A DNA stretch of 64,000 nt, taken from Rhizomys pruinosus. Taxonomy: Eukaryota > Chordata > Mammalia > Rodentia > Spalacidae. The first letter of the stretch is position 1. Each line of letters begins with the position of its first letter. This document shows, one piece after another, positions 35,844-49,255 of the stretch. Under the pieces are notes generated by a model. The model worked only from the letters and a program-made list of their open reading frames with translations. It was not told the DNA's origin and did no database searches. The translations under genes were made by a program, and so were the position numbers. The stretch lies in NCBI GenBank assembly GCA_009823505.1, contig VZQC01005691.1:794156-858155 (forward strand), read 5' to 3'.

Positions 35844-37395
35844 TGCTTCCTGACTTGCTCTATCGACAGTGCACTTTTTAAACATTGTAGAGCTCCAATT
35901 AATTAGTATGGAATAAAATATTAATTTACAAGGATATGGAAAGAAGTAAGCATATCATAATTCACAAATAATTGATTTTAAATCCAAAAGTATTCACAAC
36001 CAGGAAATAATAGGCAAATTCGTAGATACAAATTGATATAACATCAATCTGAAAGTAAAAATTTAAAAGATATACTATAATGGCACCCAAACCCCATATG
36101 TCATATCTAAGGGAAACAAGAAATACAACAAACATAAAATAAACAAACTTGGAACACCGATTATACAAATTTTTGAAGAAATTAATATTGACAGAAATGT
36201 ATGAATCATTTATCAGAAACTTCAGCATGCCTATGTTAAATATCGCATTTCTGTCAGGATATAATTTCATATACACTAGTGAGATGATTCTGAGATTTAA
36301 GTAGATGTCCATAAGCCAAAGATGGCTGGAAACCACTTTGAAGCAAGTACTGTATGTTGGACACTACTTTTTCTGCCTGACATTGTATTTCTCTCTGTTA
36401 GAGAGATGCTGTCCTCAGCTCCTGGGTCTGGCACAGGGATATAACAGCAGCTAAGGTTTAAAACCAGGTGTGCTAAGTTATGCATACCTCATTCAGACTC
36501 TGCTAAAGTTTTTACGGAAACATGTTGGTAAACAAAGTAAACAGACAATGAAACCCTTTCAGGTTTTGAAAGAAAACCTAGTATGTTCTCAATAGATGGT
36601 TACAGATTTGGTCAAGTGTTAGTCCCGGGTTGTTAAGAGATAAAAGGAATCCAGTGATTAAATCTTATTCCAAGGTTTCCATTTCACTCAACAGCCAAAA
36701 TGAAATTTCGTTTGTTCCCTGGAAGAGTTGTATTTGAGGAAGAATTGTTTAGAAGATTTTCATTTCAGTAATCAAGTTTTTTGTGGCACCTCGAAGATCT
36801 TCAGTGTGTCGTGTTTGTTTCTGCTCACTTCAGGTTGGACATGGATACCCTTGCAACAATTAGTTTGAAAATTATAAATATAAATTCACTTTCGTGTACA
36901 GGAGTGGGTGGAATAACTCATACTTCCAAGTTGAATGGAAAAATGAAAATATCTCAGATTCATTTTCCTATATTACAAAGTCTGCCAAGTAGTTTTTGAA
37001 GATTTAAGGAAAAAATGTATTAAAGTTTTTGTACATTTTGTCAGAGTCTATTGGATCTCAAGAGATGTTAATACGTAAGAAATAACTAAAGCTTGAACGA
37101 CAATGCAAAAAAAGTTAGGGTTTGACACCATCCGCTGACACCCTGACGAAGGCCTCATGAAGAGGGATAAGATCAAGTCTCGCTTACGAGAAAAAAAGCA
37201 GCAGCATCTGCTGTGCTGTGGGAGGCAGGGACAGCAGCCAGCACGCGTGTTCTGACAACCCTACCCTGCTGGGTAGTTGCAGTATTCAGAGCATAAGAGT
37301 CTCTTAATTTATAAAAATACATGGGTAGAAAAGTCATTCCCTAAATGCACACTGAACAACAAAGTATATGAGCATCAGAGGTACGTTTAATATTA
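35844..37395. other. Non-coding stretch (copy 2 of 14891-16430)
   Basis: No gene. Clean to about 36480, then indel-rich. Confidence 0.5.
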
Positions 37396-37397
37396 TT

Positions 37398-37604
37398 TCT
37401 ATTTATTTATTTAGCATTAGCTATTTATTTAATTGTTTTTGTTTGTTTTGTTTTTGTTTCACTTTTGTCTTTTGAGACAGAGTCTCCCTCCAGCCCCAGC
37501 GCCTGGAACGCCTCTATGTAGACCAGCCTGATGGCCTTGAACTCACCTGCTTTCTTCTGCATCCTGAGTTGCTGGGATTAAGGCAATGCACCACCATACC
37601 TGGA
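37398..37604 (-). repeat. B1 SINE with tetranucleotide tail (copy 2 of 16432)
   Basis: T/A-rich tract then reverse B1, with indels. Confidence 0.88.
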
Positions 37605-37754
37605 AGATTATTGTAGTTTGTGTCAATGAAGATAAATTAACCTCCACATTTAATTGAAAACTTATATTTTCAAGTTTTTTAGTCATGTTTGTCTTTATAC
37701 AAAATTTTCTGTCCATTTGTGGTAGTCTATCATATTTGAGACTGCTGTGTAAAA

Positions 37755-37797
37755 ACAAAAGATAAAAAAAATAAATAAAAAAATAAAAAAAAAAATT
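37755..37797. repeat. A-rich insertion present only in copy 2
   Basis: '(ataaaaaaaataaataaaa)'-like run of about 40 bp replacing a few bases ('gatatatgcttacc') of copy 1 near 16772. Likely a sequencing or consensus artefact. Confidence 0.75.
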
Positions 37798-37882
37798 GCT
37801 ACCCCTAGGTCCTTAGAAAAAATTACTCTATGGAATTTTCATCAAATAAAAAGAGATGTCAAGTCATAAATCAATTCATACT

Positions 37883-38023
37883 TTGGAAGCTTGGGGTGGA
37901 TGGCAGTTACTTTTAAAATAAAAATCCAATGTACTCAGGAGGCAAAAAGGAAGGTCCTGTGAAATTTGAACCAGCCTGTCTGCAGAAGGTCAACACCAGA
38001 ATCTAACCAGTAAGGTCCTTTCT
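37883..38023 (+). repeat. B1 SINE, old (copy 2 of 16867)
   Basis: Indel-rich counterpart. Confidence 0.75.
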
Positions 38024-38103
38024 CAAAAGAATTACATCATAACATATAAATATGGGTAAATATTGCATGTCAATCAAAACATTTTGAAGCTGTGGAATTT
38101 TCT

Positions 38104-38981
38104 TTTTTTCTTAATTTTTATTGAGCTTTTGTACTTTCAGGACGACATTTTTAATCAATTAGACACCTGTTCCTCCCCCATCATACCCACCCTCACACAG
38201 AATTCATAGTATCTTGCCATACAGTTAAGTCCCATCTTGCAAAGCTTTTCTCAGTCTTATTTTTTTTTGTAAACTTTTTTGAATATAGAGTTGACAGTTT
38301 TTGGTCAGTTCTTGTGAACAAGTCCTTTTTTGTTGGTCCCGGTGGTATGTTGTTCCCTTTATTATTTATATTACTTTATATTACTCCAAAATATACAGTA
38401 TATATATATATATATATATGGTAAGTACATACATAATATACCAAAATTACAAACCCTGAAAATAAACTCTAGGTTAAATCCAAAACAAATTTAGAGCGGA
38501 ACTCTTCACCAGTGACCTCTGACAAGATTTCAACATCCAGAAGTCCTTGTTTATGCCTTAGGAGTTCACAATTTTTTCTTTTAATTTTATATTAGCCTAA
38601 AATGAATATATATACCTTCCAACCATATATATTAATTACCATGCCTTGAAAGTAAATGTTAAGTTAATTCTAGGGCCCTCATTAAGAGGTTCACATTATA
38701 AAAACAGTGGCTTTCAATAGAATATAACAATCTAACAAAGAATATAACAATAACATTACTCAGCTTTTATTAAAATTGAAGATTTGGACTAAGATCCCAA
38801 AAATGAGGAATCCATTGGAACCAACCCAAATGCCCTCAACTAGAAATGGATACAAAAATGTGGTACATCTAAACAATGGAGTTCTAGGCAGTGGTAAAGA
38901 AGAATGACATCATGAGTTTTTCAGCTAAATGGATGAAACCTCAAGCCGTTCTGCTAAGTGAAGTAGCCACAGTCCAGCCAA
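38104..38981 (-). mobile_element. Twin-primed LINE-1 (copy 2 of 17076)
   Basis: Same inverted structure and the same 17-bp duplicates 'aagctgtggaattttct' at 38087-38103 and 38982-38998. The interior carries many indels; the duplicates are exact. Confidence 0.92.
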
Positions 38982-39135
38982 AAGCTGTGGAATTTTCTAA
39001 GGGGCATCTAACAAGGTGAGAATGTTGTTAATGAGTCAGTGGAGCAACTGTAACTAACAATATTATGATTTGTATTTGTTTCAAAATGAGTTGGTCACCT
39101 GGACGAAACATGTAGAAAATAAATAATACATCTGC

Positions 39136-39276
39136 TTTTTTTTTTTTTTCTGACAGGTTCTCACTATGTCAGAGCCCCCCAGGACATAGTCCCAGGATTG
39201 ACCTACCATCCTCGGGATCTGCCGGCCTCTACCTCCCACGCCTAGGATCAAAGGTGAGTGCCACCCGGCCCCAGCT
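39136..39276 (-). repeat. B1 SINE (copy 2 of 18069)
   Basis: Reverse B1 with indels. Confidence 0.8.
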
Positions 39277-39409
39277 AACTTCCTAACTTTTTAATTATTA
39301 AATAGAAGGCGGAAGTACTTAAGTCTTTAAGTTCCTTGTTTACCACAAATAACTAGTCTCCTCTTACCATTCAGGGTATTTACAACTCCTTAAAAGAAAA
39401 CCCACATGC

Positions 39410-39770
39410 TATTTGGAATTTCAACTTTTATATTGCCATGGGTAATGTTGTGCAGTGTCCATTATGGTGGTTTGTGGGGGGTGTCTCCTGTGTGTCATGG
39501 AGCCGGCACCGGGTTTGCTCTCCTGTTTTCTTCCTTCATGTCCCTCCACCTATCTATTGGGGGAGGGTCTCAGTTGAACCAAGCTCATTGACTAGGCTAA
39601 ACTAGCCATCCCACTTTCTTTTCCTGCTTCTTGAATGCTTGGATGGATGACAAGTGGAGCTAATGCTCACTGGCATTTTACAATGGGTTTCTGGGGATTT
39701 CAACTCTGGTCCTCATGCTTCGTGGCAGCAAGCAACTTTTCCACTATTCCCATCGTCCCAGGCCCCCTGA
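39410..39770 (-). repeat. Composite B3/B4-type SINE (copy 2 of 18340)
   Basis: The central part 'gggtctcagttgaaccaagc' is exact; both ends are corrupted. Confidence 0.65.
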
Positions 39771-40687
39771 GGCAGAAATCCTTAAGCATCCCTCCCCGCA
39801 TGAGGAGCTCTTACCCAGGACTTAGCCTACCTTGAAGTTAGAATGCTGAACGCTGCCAAGGCTGAGAAGCCACACCTGTGGAGAATAATTCTCCCAGGGC
39901 TATTAGCCAATGAGCACTTCAGTAGTTCATGTCAAGCATCCACAAATCCTCTGATTGCTGAGGGCTGGGGTGATTCCACCTCTACTCTTATTTCCTTTTA
40001 ATCATCCTTTTCCTTGCCTACATGAGAAAACCTAATTTTTAAGTGAAAGACAAGAATTAGTTCTGGGATAATTTTACCAGTAAAAGCACCTATCATTCAC
40101 AGGAACAATATTTGACCTAGTAGAATTCTTGGTGATCTTATTCGGTTATAATTTCATTTTAACACAGCCTACTATATCATCTTAGATTATAACTTCCCTG
40201 TCTAGGTTTGTTGTACTGACTTTTTTAAATGTATTAGCACTGTTTCAAGACCTCTGCACAGAGATTCTAACTTGAAAAGTTTATTAGCCAGTAGTTTCTC
40301 TTTTTCTTAAAGTAATGAATCATTTATAAGATGAACACTCCTTGTTATTGAATGTTAATCCAGAGGACTGCCAGGTGTACATTTGTTTATTTGTATGCAA
40401 GGCCCTGTCAGAGTTATGAAAGATGCACGTGTGAGCAGGGGAAAGTCCCTGCCTTCGGAAGTCCCTAAAGTGTCATCAAATTGTATTATAAGTTCAACAG
40501 CATCTTGCTGGGAATTTGAAATGAATGGGATATTTTACAAGAATGAATGAGACAACTGGTGACAGTCTCCAACATGAGAAGAACATGCGTGTGACTTTCT
40601 CTGCTGGAAAGTCTTCTAAGGCCATGGTCTGGGACAGTTTTTTCCAATGCAAGGCTTAACCCAGATAAAATATTCCTGAAGATTGAA

Positions 40688-40730
40688 AACACCCACACAC
40701 ACACACACACACACACACCACACACACCTA
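40688..40730. repeat. (CA)n microsatellite (copy 2 of 19587)
   Basis: Interrupted CA tract. Confidence 0.95.
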
Positions 40731-40887
40731 CCTAAGGATCTATTGCTGTGGAAAATGCTTACAGTAGTTTTCTCCTCAATAAAGTATAAGTCTTGGAGAT
40801 GTTAGCCAGTACCAAAGAATGTTGGGGAAACAATTAATTTGGAAATAGCTTAATAAATGCCAACTGAATAACAATAAAAGGTTAAGG

Positions 40888-41121
40888 CGGGCTGGAGAGA
40901 TAGCCCTAGCTGTTAGAGCACCGACTGCTCTTGGCAGAGGACCCGGGTTCGATCCCCAGCACCCACATGGCGGCTGAGAACCGTCGTAACTCCAATTCCA
41001 GGAGAACTCTCAGTTCCAGGGAATCGGACACCCTCTTGACCAGCGGCACTGCACGACACGGGTGCACCACACTCATGCAGACAGTACATTCATACAACAT
41101 AAAAATAAATAAAATTTTAAA
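40888..41121 (+). repeat. B2 SINE (copy 2 of 19790)
   Basis: Same insertion; the flanking duplicates are blurred to 'aaaaggttaaggc' and 'aaagtgttcaaggc'. Confidence 0.92.
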
Positions 41122-41334
41122 AAGTGTTCAAGGCAAAGTTGACTGAAATTAATTTACTAATTTTCATTATAAGTTGAAAAAATTGTCTATAGTTTATTGT
41201 GACAACTGCCTGGGTACATTGTATAAACTATAACCAAAATCAGTGGGCAAAACAAAGTTGGAACCCTCAAAAGTTTTTTTGGACTGGTTTTAGTGTTAAA
41301 TTAATCTTTTAAAATATTTACTTTTTTTAAAAAT

Positions 41335-41480
41335 TATTTTGTTTTTCGAGACCAGGGTTTCCTTGTAGCCCAGCTGTCCTGGAACTCACTCTGTAGATCA
41401 GGCTGGCCTTGAACTCACAAAATCCACCTGCTCTGCTCCCGAGACTAGGATTAAAGGGGGCACCAACCACTACTCTGGCT
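41335..41480 (-). repeat. B1 SINE (copy 2 of 20233)
   Basis: Reverse B1 with indels. Confidence 0.88.
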
Positions 41481-41496
41481 CATAAAAATATTTTAC

Positions 41497-41703
41497 TATT
41501 TTTTATTTTATGTATATGTGTAATTGCCTGCATGAACATTAAGTGCACCTGCCATGCACATGCCCACATAGGAGAAGAGGGCACTGAATTCCCTGGAACG
41601 GAAATTCCTGGCAGTGTTTTAGCCACCAGTGGGACAACTGAGATAACCTGGGGTCCTCTGCAGGCATTCAGTGCTCTGAACTGCTGGGCAATCTCTCAGC
41701 CCC
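41497..41703 (-). repeat. B2 SINE (copy 2 of 20412)
   Basis: Reverse B2 with indels. Confidence 0.88.
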
Positions 41704-42417
41704 CAGTCTACTCTTTAAAAAGAAATAAATAAAACACAAGTGTCTTCCCTTCCCAGTGCCATTCAGTCCGGCTAAAAACATCTCTCAAATTCTTCCTCAA
41801 TACTGTTTAAAAGGAACTGATAAAATTATACTTGATTTTCCTTTCATTAGCATTCATATTATCTGAAAACATTTTCTCATTTTAATCTCATTACTATAAT
41901 ATCAGCCCACCAGGAGTTGTATGATCTGAATTTCAGTCTTTATTGTAAAGCCTGAGTTAACTGATAAATTCATTGTATTCTTGAAAGACTAAATAGCCCA
42001 ATTATATTAATTACTCATTTTTTTTCCTTGCCTCTCTCTTCTTTCCTCTCTGCTCTCCTCTCTTTCTCTTTCTCTCTCTGTAAATGTTTGTATATAACCT
42101 ACATATTCTTTCTTAATTTAATGATTAACTCTAACTCCTTTCACTTTAAGAAACCATTTAATAACATAAAGAGAAAAAAGTTTAATATTCAAGCATTATT
42201 GTATAGAATTAATAAATTTTGTAAGTGTATGATGGAAGTAATCATTTTGTAGAATCATTCCTCTTTTATAACTTAAATTTATTTGAAAATTTAATACAAT
42301 GATACTCATTTAATTCAGTTTCACCCTCCACTACTCTCCCACATTCCTCCAAATACCTCTCATTTCATGATATCTTCTTTAATCATTATAGATAGTATAT
42401 AATATAGCATATATATG

Positions 42418-43080
42418 CAGCCTGCTGTTGGTCCATTGTGGTTCCTAGAGGTATGTTGTTATGAATGACCCTTCATCTGGACTGACCTTCATGGAGCTCA
42501 TTTCTGGAGAGAAATGGTTTTCCTTCTCATCGGCAGCCATTGATTGCCTGTACCACTTCATCTAGATCCGAGGTCTTGTGGAACTTCTCCCATATGCACT
42601 GGCATGGCAACTGGTATGGTCATTGTGCAAGTCTTGTTTAGGTAATACCACTGTTGAGATTCGTGGGTAGCAGCTTCCTCCTGTCCTTAATCTGAAGACA
42701 CTATCAAGCAGCAGAAATCCTGGTCTCTTTCTGCCACATCTTCCATGATGTTTTCTGAGCTTCATTTTGGATATATCCATTGAGGCTGGGTACCACACAA
42801 TCTCTTATGCTCTGCATTTAGACCAGACTGTGGATCTCTGTGATAATCCTGATCCAGTGCAAAAAGAAGCTTATATAGGCATAGTAAGGATAAGAATTTA
42901 TAATACAGTCAGAAAATTATATTGAGAAATGTTTTAGGAGACTTTAGGTTAAGCTATCATAGAGTCTGTGACATCTCCAGCCACAACTGTTTGGCTAGAT
43001 TCACAATACCAGGCTTGGATCTTTCTGTTGGAGGTCCTTAAGTCCAATTGGACATTGGTGGTTAGCCCAAGATAAATGCC
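42418..43080 (+). repeat. Muroid interspersed repeat (copy 2 of 21352)
   Basis: Collinear, with moderate indels; 'gcagcctgctgttggtccat' onward. The shortened (TA)n tract lies just before it at 42389-42417. Confidence 0.55.
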
Positions 43081-43084
43081 ATGA

Positions 43085-43455
43085 TTGCACCATTAGGGAT
43101 ATCCACTCAACCAATCCAAATGGATCAAAAAGCTTCAGTGTGATCCTGAAATGCTGAAACTGCTGAAGGAAAGCATAGACAGTACCTTCACCGATGTACC
43201 CAAGGAGAATTTTCTGAACAGGACTTCATTCAATCAGAAATTATGGTCAGAAACTTACAAATAAAACCTCATAAGCCAGCGGGGCATGGTGGCTGCCTTT
43301 GAATCCTAGCACTCGGGAGCAGAGGCAGGCGGATCTCTGGATTCAAAGCAAGCCTGTCTACAGATGAGTTCCAGGACAGCGGGGTTACAGGGAAGCCCTG
43401 TCTCGAAAGACCAAAAAAAAAAAAGACCAACCTCATAAACCTAAAACACTAAAAA
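43085..43455 (+). pseudogene. LINE-1 ORF2 fragment split by a B1 (copy 2 of 22045)
   Basis: Same remnant; the B1 at 43278-43425 is indel-rich. Confidence 0.65.
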
Positions 43456-44207
43456 CTGTAGGCTAACAAAAACCTCAAGGTCAGGAAAAAGAAATCTCCC
43501 TTTGAGTTGTTGTCAAGGCAGTCACAAGAAATTAGCAAAACAAGTAAGCTATTGCCAGCTTTGGGCTGCCTCCCAGACTTGAAGTAAGACTCTATTGCTG
43601 AAGATACTACCTACTTCAGACCCAGGATTGGAGGAGTTGAGCTGGAACTAAACCTGGAGCCTCCTTCCTGAGGACCACTATCACAGGAAAAAGCATGGAA
43701 GGAATGCATTGAATTTGTTTTTAGGGACATAAAGGACAATTTCCCATGAATTGTGCCTACCTGAACAAAAGAATGTACAAATTTCAATATAAAAAAAGAG
43801 AGTAGTGTCTAGACACAGTCCTTGCTTCTGATGAGATAGATTTACTGTTGGGGAAACATTAGTTTAAGGCTATGAGAGACTGAAGCTGTTGAACTACAGC
43901 AGGAAATGAAAATGCATATTGAGTCCTCTGAAGGAAGGCAGGGTTTGGCTCTTTTCTCCAAAGCAGGAGCTAAGCCTCCCAACAATGACCCTAAGTTTCC
44001 CTAGCTCAGTAACTCTACTGCAGGCATGTTTATGAACAAAGTCTGTTATTATGAGACAAAAGTATTTTGGCCACATGGAAATGTACAATTTACTGGCTGT
44101 TTTAGTGAATAGATCAAAAAAATTAAGTCACAAGGCTGGAAATTTTTCCTGGCAAGGAAGATAAGCACAGTAATTCCTTTCACTCCATTGGTTTTTCCTT
44201 TCCTTCT

Positions 44208-44305
44208 ATTTTTTCCCTTCCTTCCTTCCTCCTTTCTTCCTTCCTTCCTTTCTTCCTTTCTTTCTCTTTCCCCTCCATCCATCTTCCCTTTCTTTTCTCT
44301 CCCTC
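44208..44305. repeat. Polypyrimidine tract (copy 2 of 23160)
   Basis: About 50 bp shorter than in copy 1. Confidence 0.93.
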
Positions 44306-45214
44306 ACTCTTCCGTGTCCTAAGTATATAAAGGCAAATAAAACATCATCAGAATCCAATTAAAATGTGTGACTTCTACATAGTAGAATACAGTAATCTCT
44401 GCAAAGCCCTTCAATTATTATCCTGCCCGCTTAGAGTCCAGTTGAGACCTACAAATCATTGATTCCATCTGGTTTATTGCCATTGGTGCTGCTTGAGTGT
44501 TTACTTTCTGAAGGCAGGTGTAAATAAAGCTGTTACTATCTAGAAAAGATACAAAGTAAGGTTATAAACTCATGGTTTAATTTTCCTTTCCCAGATGCCA
44601 CCCCAGTCATAGAAGTGTATATAGAAAAATCTGTTACGGTGATCAGCTGAGAGGAAAATTACCAGGCTTCAAGAGTAATCAACTATTATAAAACAGTCTT
44701 TCTCAATGGCAAAGAAAAGTAACTCATAATTCTCTCTGTATTTTTTTCTTTTTATGAGGACATACAGGTAGATAAAGTTGCCTGTAAGAAATGGTTTTTC
44801 CTTAGTCTAGGTAAAGCTGGAGGAGGTTACTTCTTATAAGACTGCATTTTCTTTCTCTACTTACTATTGTTCTTCTGTCACACACTGACATGAAGCTTGT
44901 CTACCCAAATGCATCATATTTAAGCTAAATTGAAAATGATAAGGAAAAAGAATTTTAAGTCCTCAAAATTACAATTCTAGCCAACAAAAGAGTTGAAGAC
45001 AAGCTTCAACTCCCTCCTGTTTCTGAAGGTCTGTGTTATCTCTCTGCTCTAATCAGATAATGCAGCATTTATGAATTAATGGTGTGTTTAACTGCTTTTT
45101 AAATATAACAGCTTGAAATGTAGTAGTAATCATTAGAAACCGATAATACTGTGGTGTGGGAAGTAATCACCTGTTCACACATTAAACACAACCATAGCTT
45201 CACAGGACCAAAGG

Positions 45215-45372
45215 ACACAGACACAGACACACATACATCAGACACATACACACATACACCAATATACACACATTGCAACATACACACACTGCAGACACAC
45301 ACACACACAGAAACACACACAGACACAGACACACACACACACACACACACCCGGACACACACACACACCCCA
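45215..45372. repeat. (CA)n-rich tract (copy 2 of 24219)
   Basis: Same compound repeat with altered phase. Confidence 0.93.
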
Positions 45373-46307
45373 ACTCAGGTGGGTTTGGGGCAACAGGTCA
45401 GCATAACGTACTCCCAGGTTGGCTGCCTATTAGTACAAAATGGGTAGAGTAACACGTCAAATATCAAAAACTTCAAGTTGCACCATAAAAAGCAAATCCT
45501 TGCATCTATGTTAAGGGTTTAATTCATTAGTGGTGGCTCCCTGGGATCTTATTCTGGGTTATTATTGTTTTATTCTTAGGTTGTCTCTACAAGTTTGGTC
45601 AATAAACAACCTCAACGTCTTCTTGATCTATGTAAACTTGTTAATAAGCTGACTGTTTTTGGAGGAGTGGTGAAATCCCAAAAGAATCAAGGTGAGAGAG
45701 TGTAATGAATTTTTATCCTTATTTTGAGGCCATGAGGCCTTAAATTTAGATCCAAATGAATGAGGCTTTACACATGGTCCCTGCCACTTAACACTGATGT
45801 GGCACTGAGAAAACTATTAATGCCTAAGAATCTCAGTTTAAAATTAAACTGCTTGGGGATGGCTTTAAGTATTTTACTTAATTAGCTCTACCTAATGCCT
45901 GTCCAACAGTAACAGTCCTCTCTTCTTCCTGGCCCATTTCTATACCTAACTTCCAAGTGGAAAGGATACTTGCTCTTTAAGAATCAGGGTCTGTTCCTCT
46001 CTTCTCTAAATGCATTTGGCTGCTGAGGGGCTGAATAAATGGGAGGACCTTGGTAAACCTCTATTTATCCTCCAGACTGCAAGCATTAACCTGGATACAA
46101 TCTCTCTTAATGTCATTTGACTCTCCACATAGCAAGCATGAAACACCCAAGAGCCTCGAACTGCAATGAGATAACTAACGGAGCCCAGGTTTCCACAAAA
46201 CTGGTCAATTTGTACCCATTTCTGGAGCAAATGAACATGACAGGTTCCACTGCAGTTACACATACTGCACATTGTGAGTGAGGGTAGGACTCATAAAAAA
46301 TGATAAA

Positions 46308-46450
46308 TTTGAGCAAAGTATGGTGGTGCATGCTTTTAACCAGCAACTCGGGGACAGAGACAGAGGAAACTCTTTGAGTTCAAGGACGCCTTCTCTACAC
46401 AGTAAGTTCCAGGCTAGCCAAGGCTGTGTAAGTAAGACACATCTCAGAAA
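46308..46450 (+). repeat. B1 SINE (copy 2 of 25320)
   Basis: Indels confined to the SINE, while sequence on the left is identical to copy 1. Confidence 0.85.
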
Positions 46451-47261
46451 AATTACTTTAGTTTTTCAAGGTTGAACTTAACTTACTACACAGGTTGAAC
46501 TTAAACTACTACACTTTCTGTAACATAAAGCAAGATAAACAAGAAACAAATTAATTTTGTGTCTCTTACTCATAAAATTGATATGCTGTATTATCTTACA
46601 AAGTTAAGTATCACCAGCTCATGGATTCTGTTCTATTTAGACTATTTATCAGAAGATATGTGAATAAGAGTCTACTTTAAGACACTGTTTATATTAACAG
46701 GGTAAAAGAAATAACACTTTTGAAAATATTAAAACAGTCTATTTATTCCTCAAATCACACTTCCTATGACTCCTCACCCATTAAACGGGTAATATTCATT
46801 GCTTGAGGGAGTTGTTGGATTTTTCTAGAACAAATAAGTTGTTATTCAACTTTCACCTCAACACTAAATTATTCCTGACTTCACAGCTGGATGATAGTCT
46901 TGGGAAACAAATTTTGCTTAGGAAGAATATCTTTTCCAAATTCTGAAGCCCTTCTTTTTTATTACAAAAGCAAAAATGTGGATGTCAGAGCTTGGTATTC
47001 ACTCTCAGCTTAAGTACATACAAAAGGAAGGTTCTGGAGACAGCTCTGACCCACAGGAAGGAAAAGAAGGCCCTTCTGTGTGGGAAGGGCTTTAAGAAGT
47101 TTAGAGGGAATTAGGCTAGGGTTATACTGCCTGAGTACGTGAAGTAGTGCCAGATATGTTCACCACCATGGACAAAAAGGATGGAGCTAGAATGAGGTAG
47201 TACGACATGAGAAGCTTGGAGCTGTAGCCAGATAATGCCTCCAAGGTGTCCTGCAGCCTTT

Positions 47262-47488
47262 GAGCTGGAGAGATGGCCTAGCCGACCGCTGCTTGCAGAG
47301 GACCCGGGTTCGATCCCCAGCACCCACATGGCGGCCGAGGGCATCTGAAACTCCAGTTCGGGGCGAACCTGTATTCCAGGGGATGACACCCCTTCTGACC
47401 TCCGCGGCATTGCACGACTCGGGGCACAGACCTGCATGCAGACAGTACAATCGTCACATACAGAAATAAATAAAATTAAAAAAAAATA
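47262..47488 (+). repeat. B2 SINE with head deletion (copy 2 of 26276)
   Basis: Shares the same 14-bp head deletion; several one-base losses in the body. Confidence 0.9.
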
Positions 47489-47885
47489 ACATGCCACTTA
47501 GCAGCGATGCTCGCTCTCTGCCTCCATGTCATGGCAGAGATTCAGAGTCTAAAGGGCTTAAGAGAGAGAAGATGAAGTACTTCCTATGACACACTGAGTA
47601 GGAAGCCAAGGAAGGTAGCCGAGACTTAAGAACAACTTACCTTCCATAGGTTGAAGGGAAATTGGAGAGGAGGAAAGCAGTGGCAGGAAGGTGAGAGCAT
47701 TCATTGGATCTCAGAGATGCTGCCATTAAAACAGACTCCAGGCTGCTGTACCCCAACCCAGCCAATGAGATCTCACTTATTTTTTACCATCACAGTGTTA
47801 CCCAAACTTTGTCAATATAAAAGAAACATCCAAAAACAATGAAGTGTTTCACACCCTGAAGAAAACTGAGTAATACCGAATGGGA

Positions 47886-48085
47886 ATATATATAATATAT
47901 ATTATATTATATATTATATAATATTTTTTTTTTTTTTTTTTTTTCTGGTCTTTTCGAGACAGGGTCTCCCTGTAGCCCCAGCTGTCCTGGAACTCGCTCT
48001 GTAGACCAGGCTGCCTTGAACTCACAAAGATCTGCCTGCCTCTGCCCCCGAGTGCTAGGATTAAAAGCGTCGCACCACGCCCGGC
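47886..48085 (-). mobile_element. B1 SINE insertion present only in copy 2
   Basis: A 200-bp reverse B1 whose left end is an (AT)-rich then pure T tail (47886-47945), body 'gagacagggtctccctgtag' to 'caccacgcccggc'. It is bounded by the 11-bp direct repeat 'accgaatggga' at 47875-47885 and 48086-48096. Copy 1 has this sequence once, without the insert (about 26899). It is a clean presence/absence difference. Confidence 0.96.
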
Positions 48086-49255
48086 ACCGAATGGGATATT
48101 TTAATACTGGGCATTGGAGTGCTTGTTTTGATGGAACTGATAGATTGAGCAGAGATAAGATCTATGTGTATTAGTTTTATGCATATCTGAATTATGCCCT
48201 TCTCTAACCTTTGGAGGACCAATCAAGGATTGTAAACTTTATATAAGGATCAGAGGCATTGTTCTTTTATTCAACTTGAGATATTATACAGCATGTCATG
48301 ATTTCAAAGCAGAAAAGATTTCAATTAATTCTATTAAATGCTATCAAGTATTGTTCTGTGTATTGATTTTAAGTGTGCATATTGTGTTTAAGGAATTCAA
48401 ACAAAATTCATTATTTATCTCATTTAAAAGAGAACACAGGAGTCATACCACTCCTGGGTTTTACCCACAAGACTCATCCTATCACAGAGAGACATGCAAC
48501 ATCCATGTTTATTGCAACCCTCCACAATAGCAAAGATTGGAAGCAACCCAAGTGTCCCTCAACCGACAAGTGGATAGAGAAAATGTGGTAACATTTACAC
48601 AATGGAGTTCTATGTAGCAGTAAAGAAAAGATGACATCATGACTTGCAGGAATGGGCAAGAGAACTGAAGCCATTATGTATAAGTGAGTAACAGTCCCAA
48701 AAAAACAAAGGAAGAATGATATCCCTCATTTGTGGATGTTAGCACCAAATCCTCTATTGAAAAGCAAGCTGAGCAAAAAAAATTTAATGTTATATTTCTT
48801 TTATCTGAAGGAACAGTTGTTAAATGTGGAATCCTTAACAGGTTCAGAATTAACTTGCCATTTATTTCAGACTTTAATTGTGGTATAGGGATGGAGGGTA
48901 TGTATTCATATTTTGAGTAATATATAAAATTAAAGGGAAAAATGTGGACCCCTAAACATATTTTGGAATTAACATAACAGTTTATTTTCAGAGGTCATGA
49001 TTTTGGTATATATGTGATGTATATATATAGGCATATTTTGGACATACAAATGGAAGGGAACAAAAAGACTAAGTCAAAGAACTGGACTGAAACAGTTAAC
49101 TTCTGCCCAAACAATAAATCTCTGCAGAGAAAACTTTAAAAGACTGAAAAAAATTAAAAAAAAAATAAATACCATGAACGGGGGTGGGTGGGGGGCATGG
49201 AAAAGGGAATGTGTCTAAACTAACTAGAAGTGATGTATGAAATATACAAAATACC

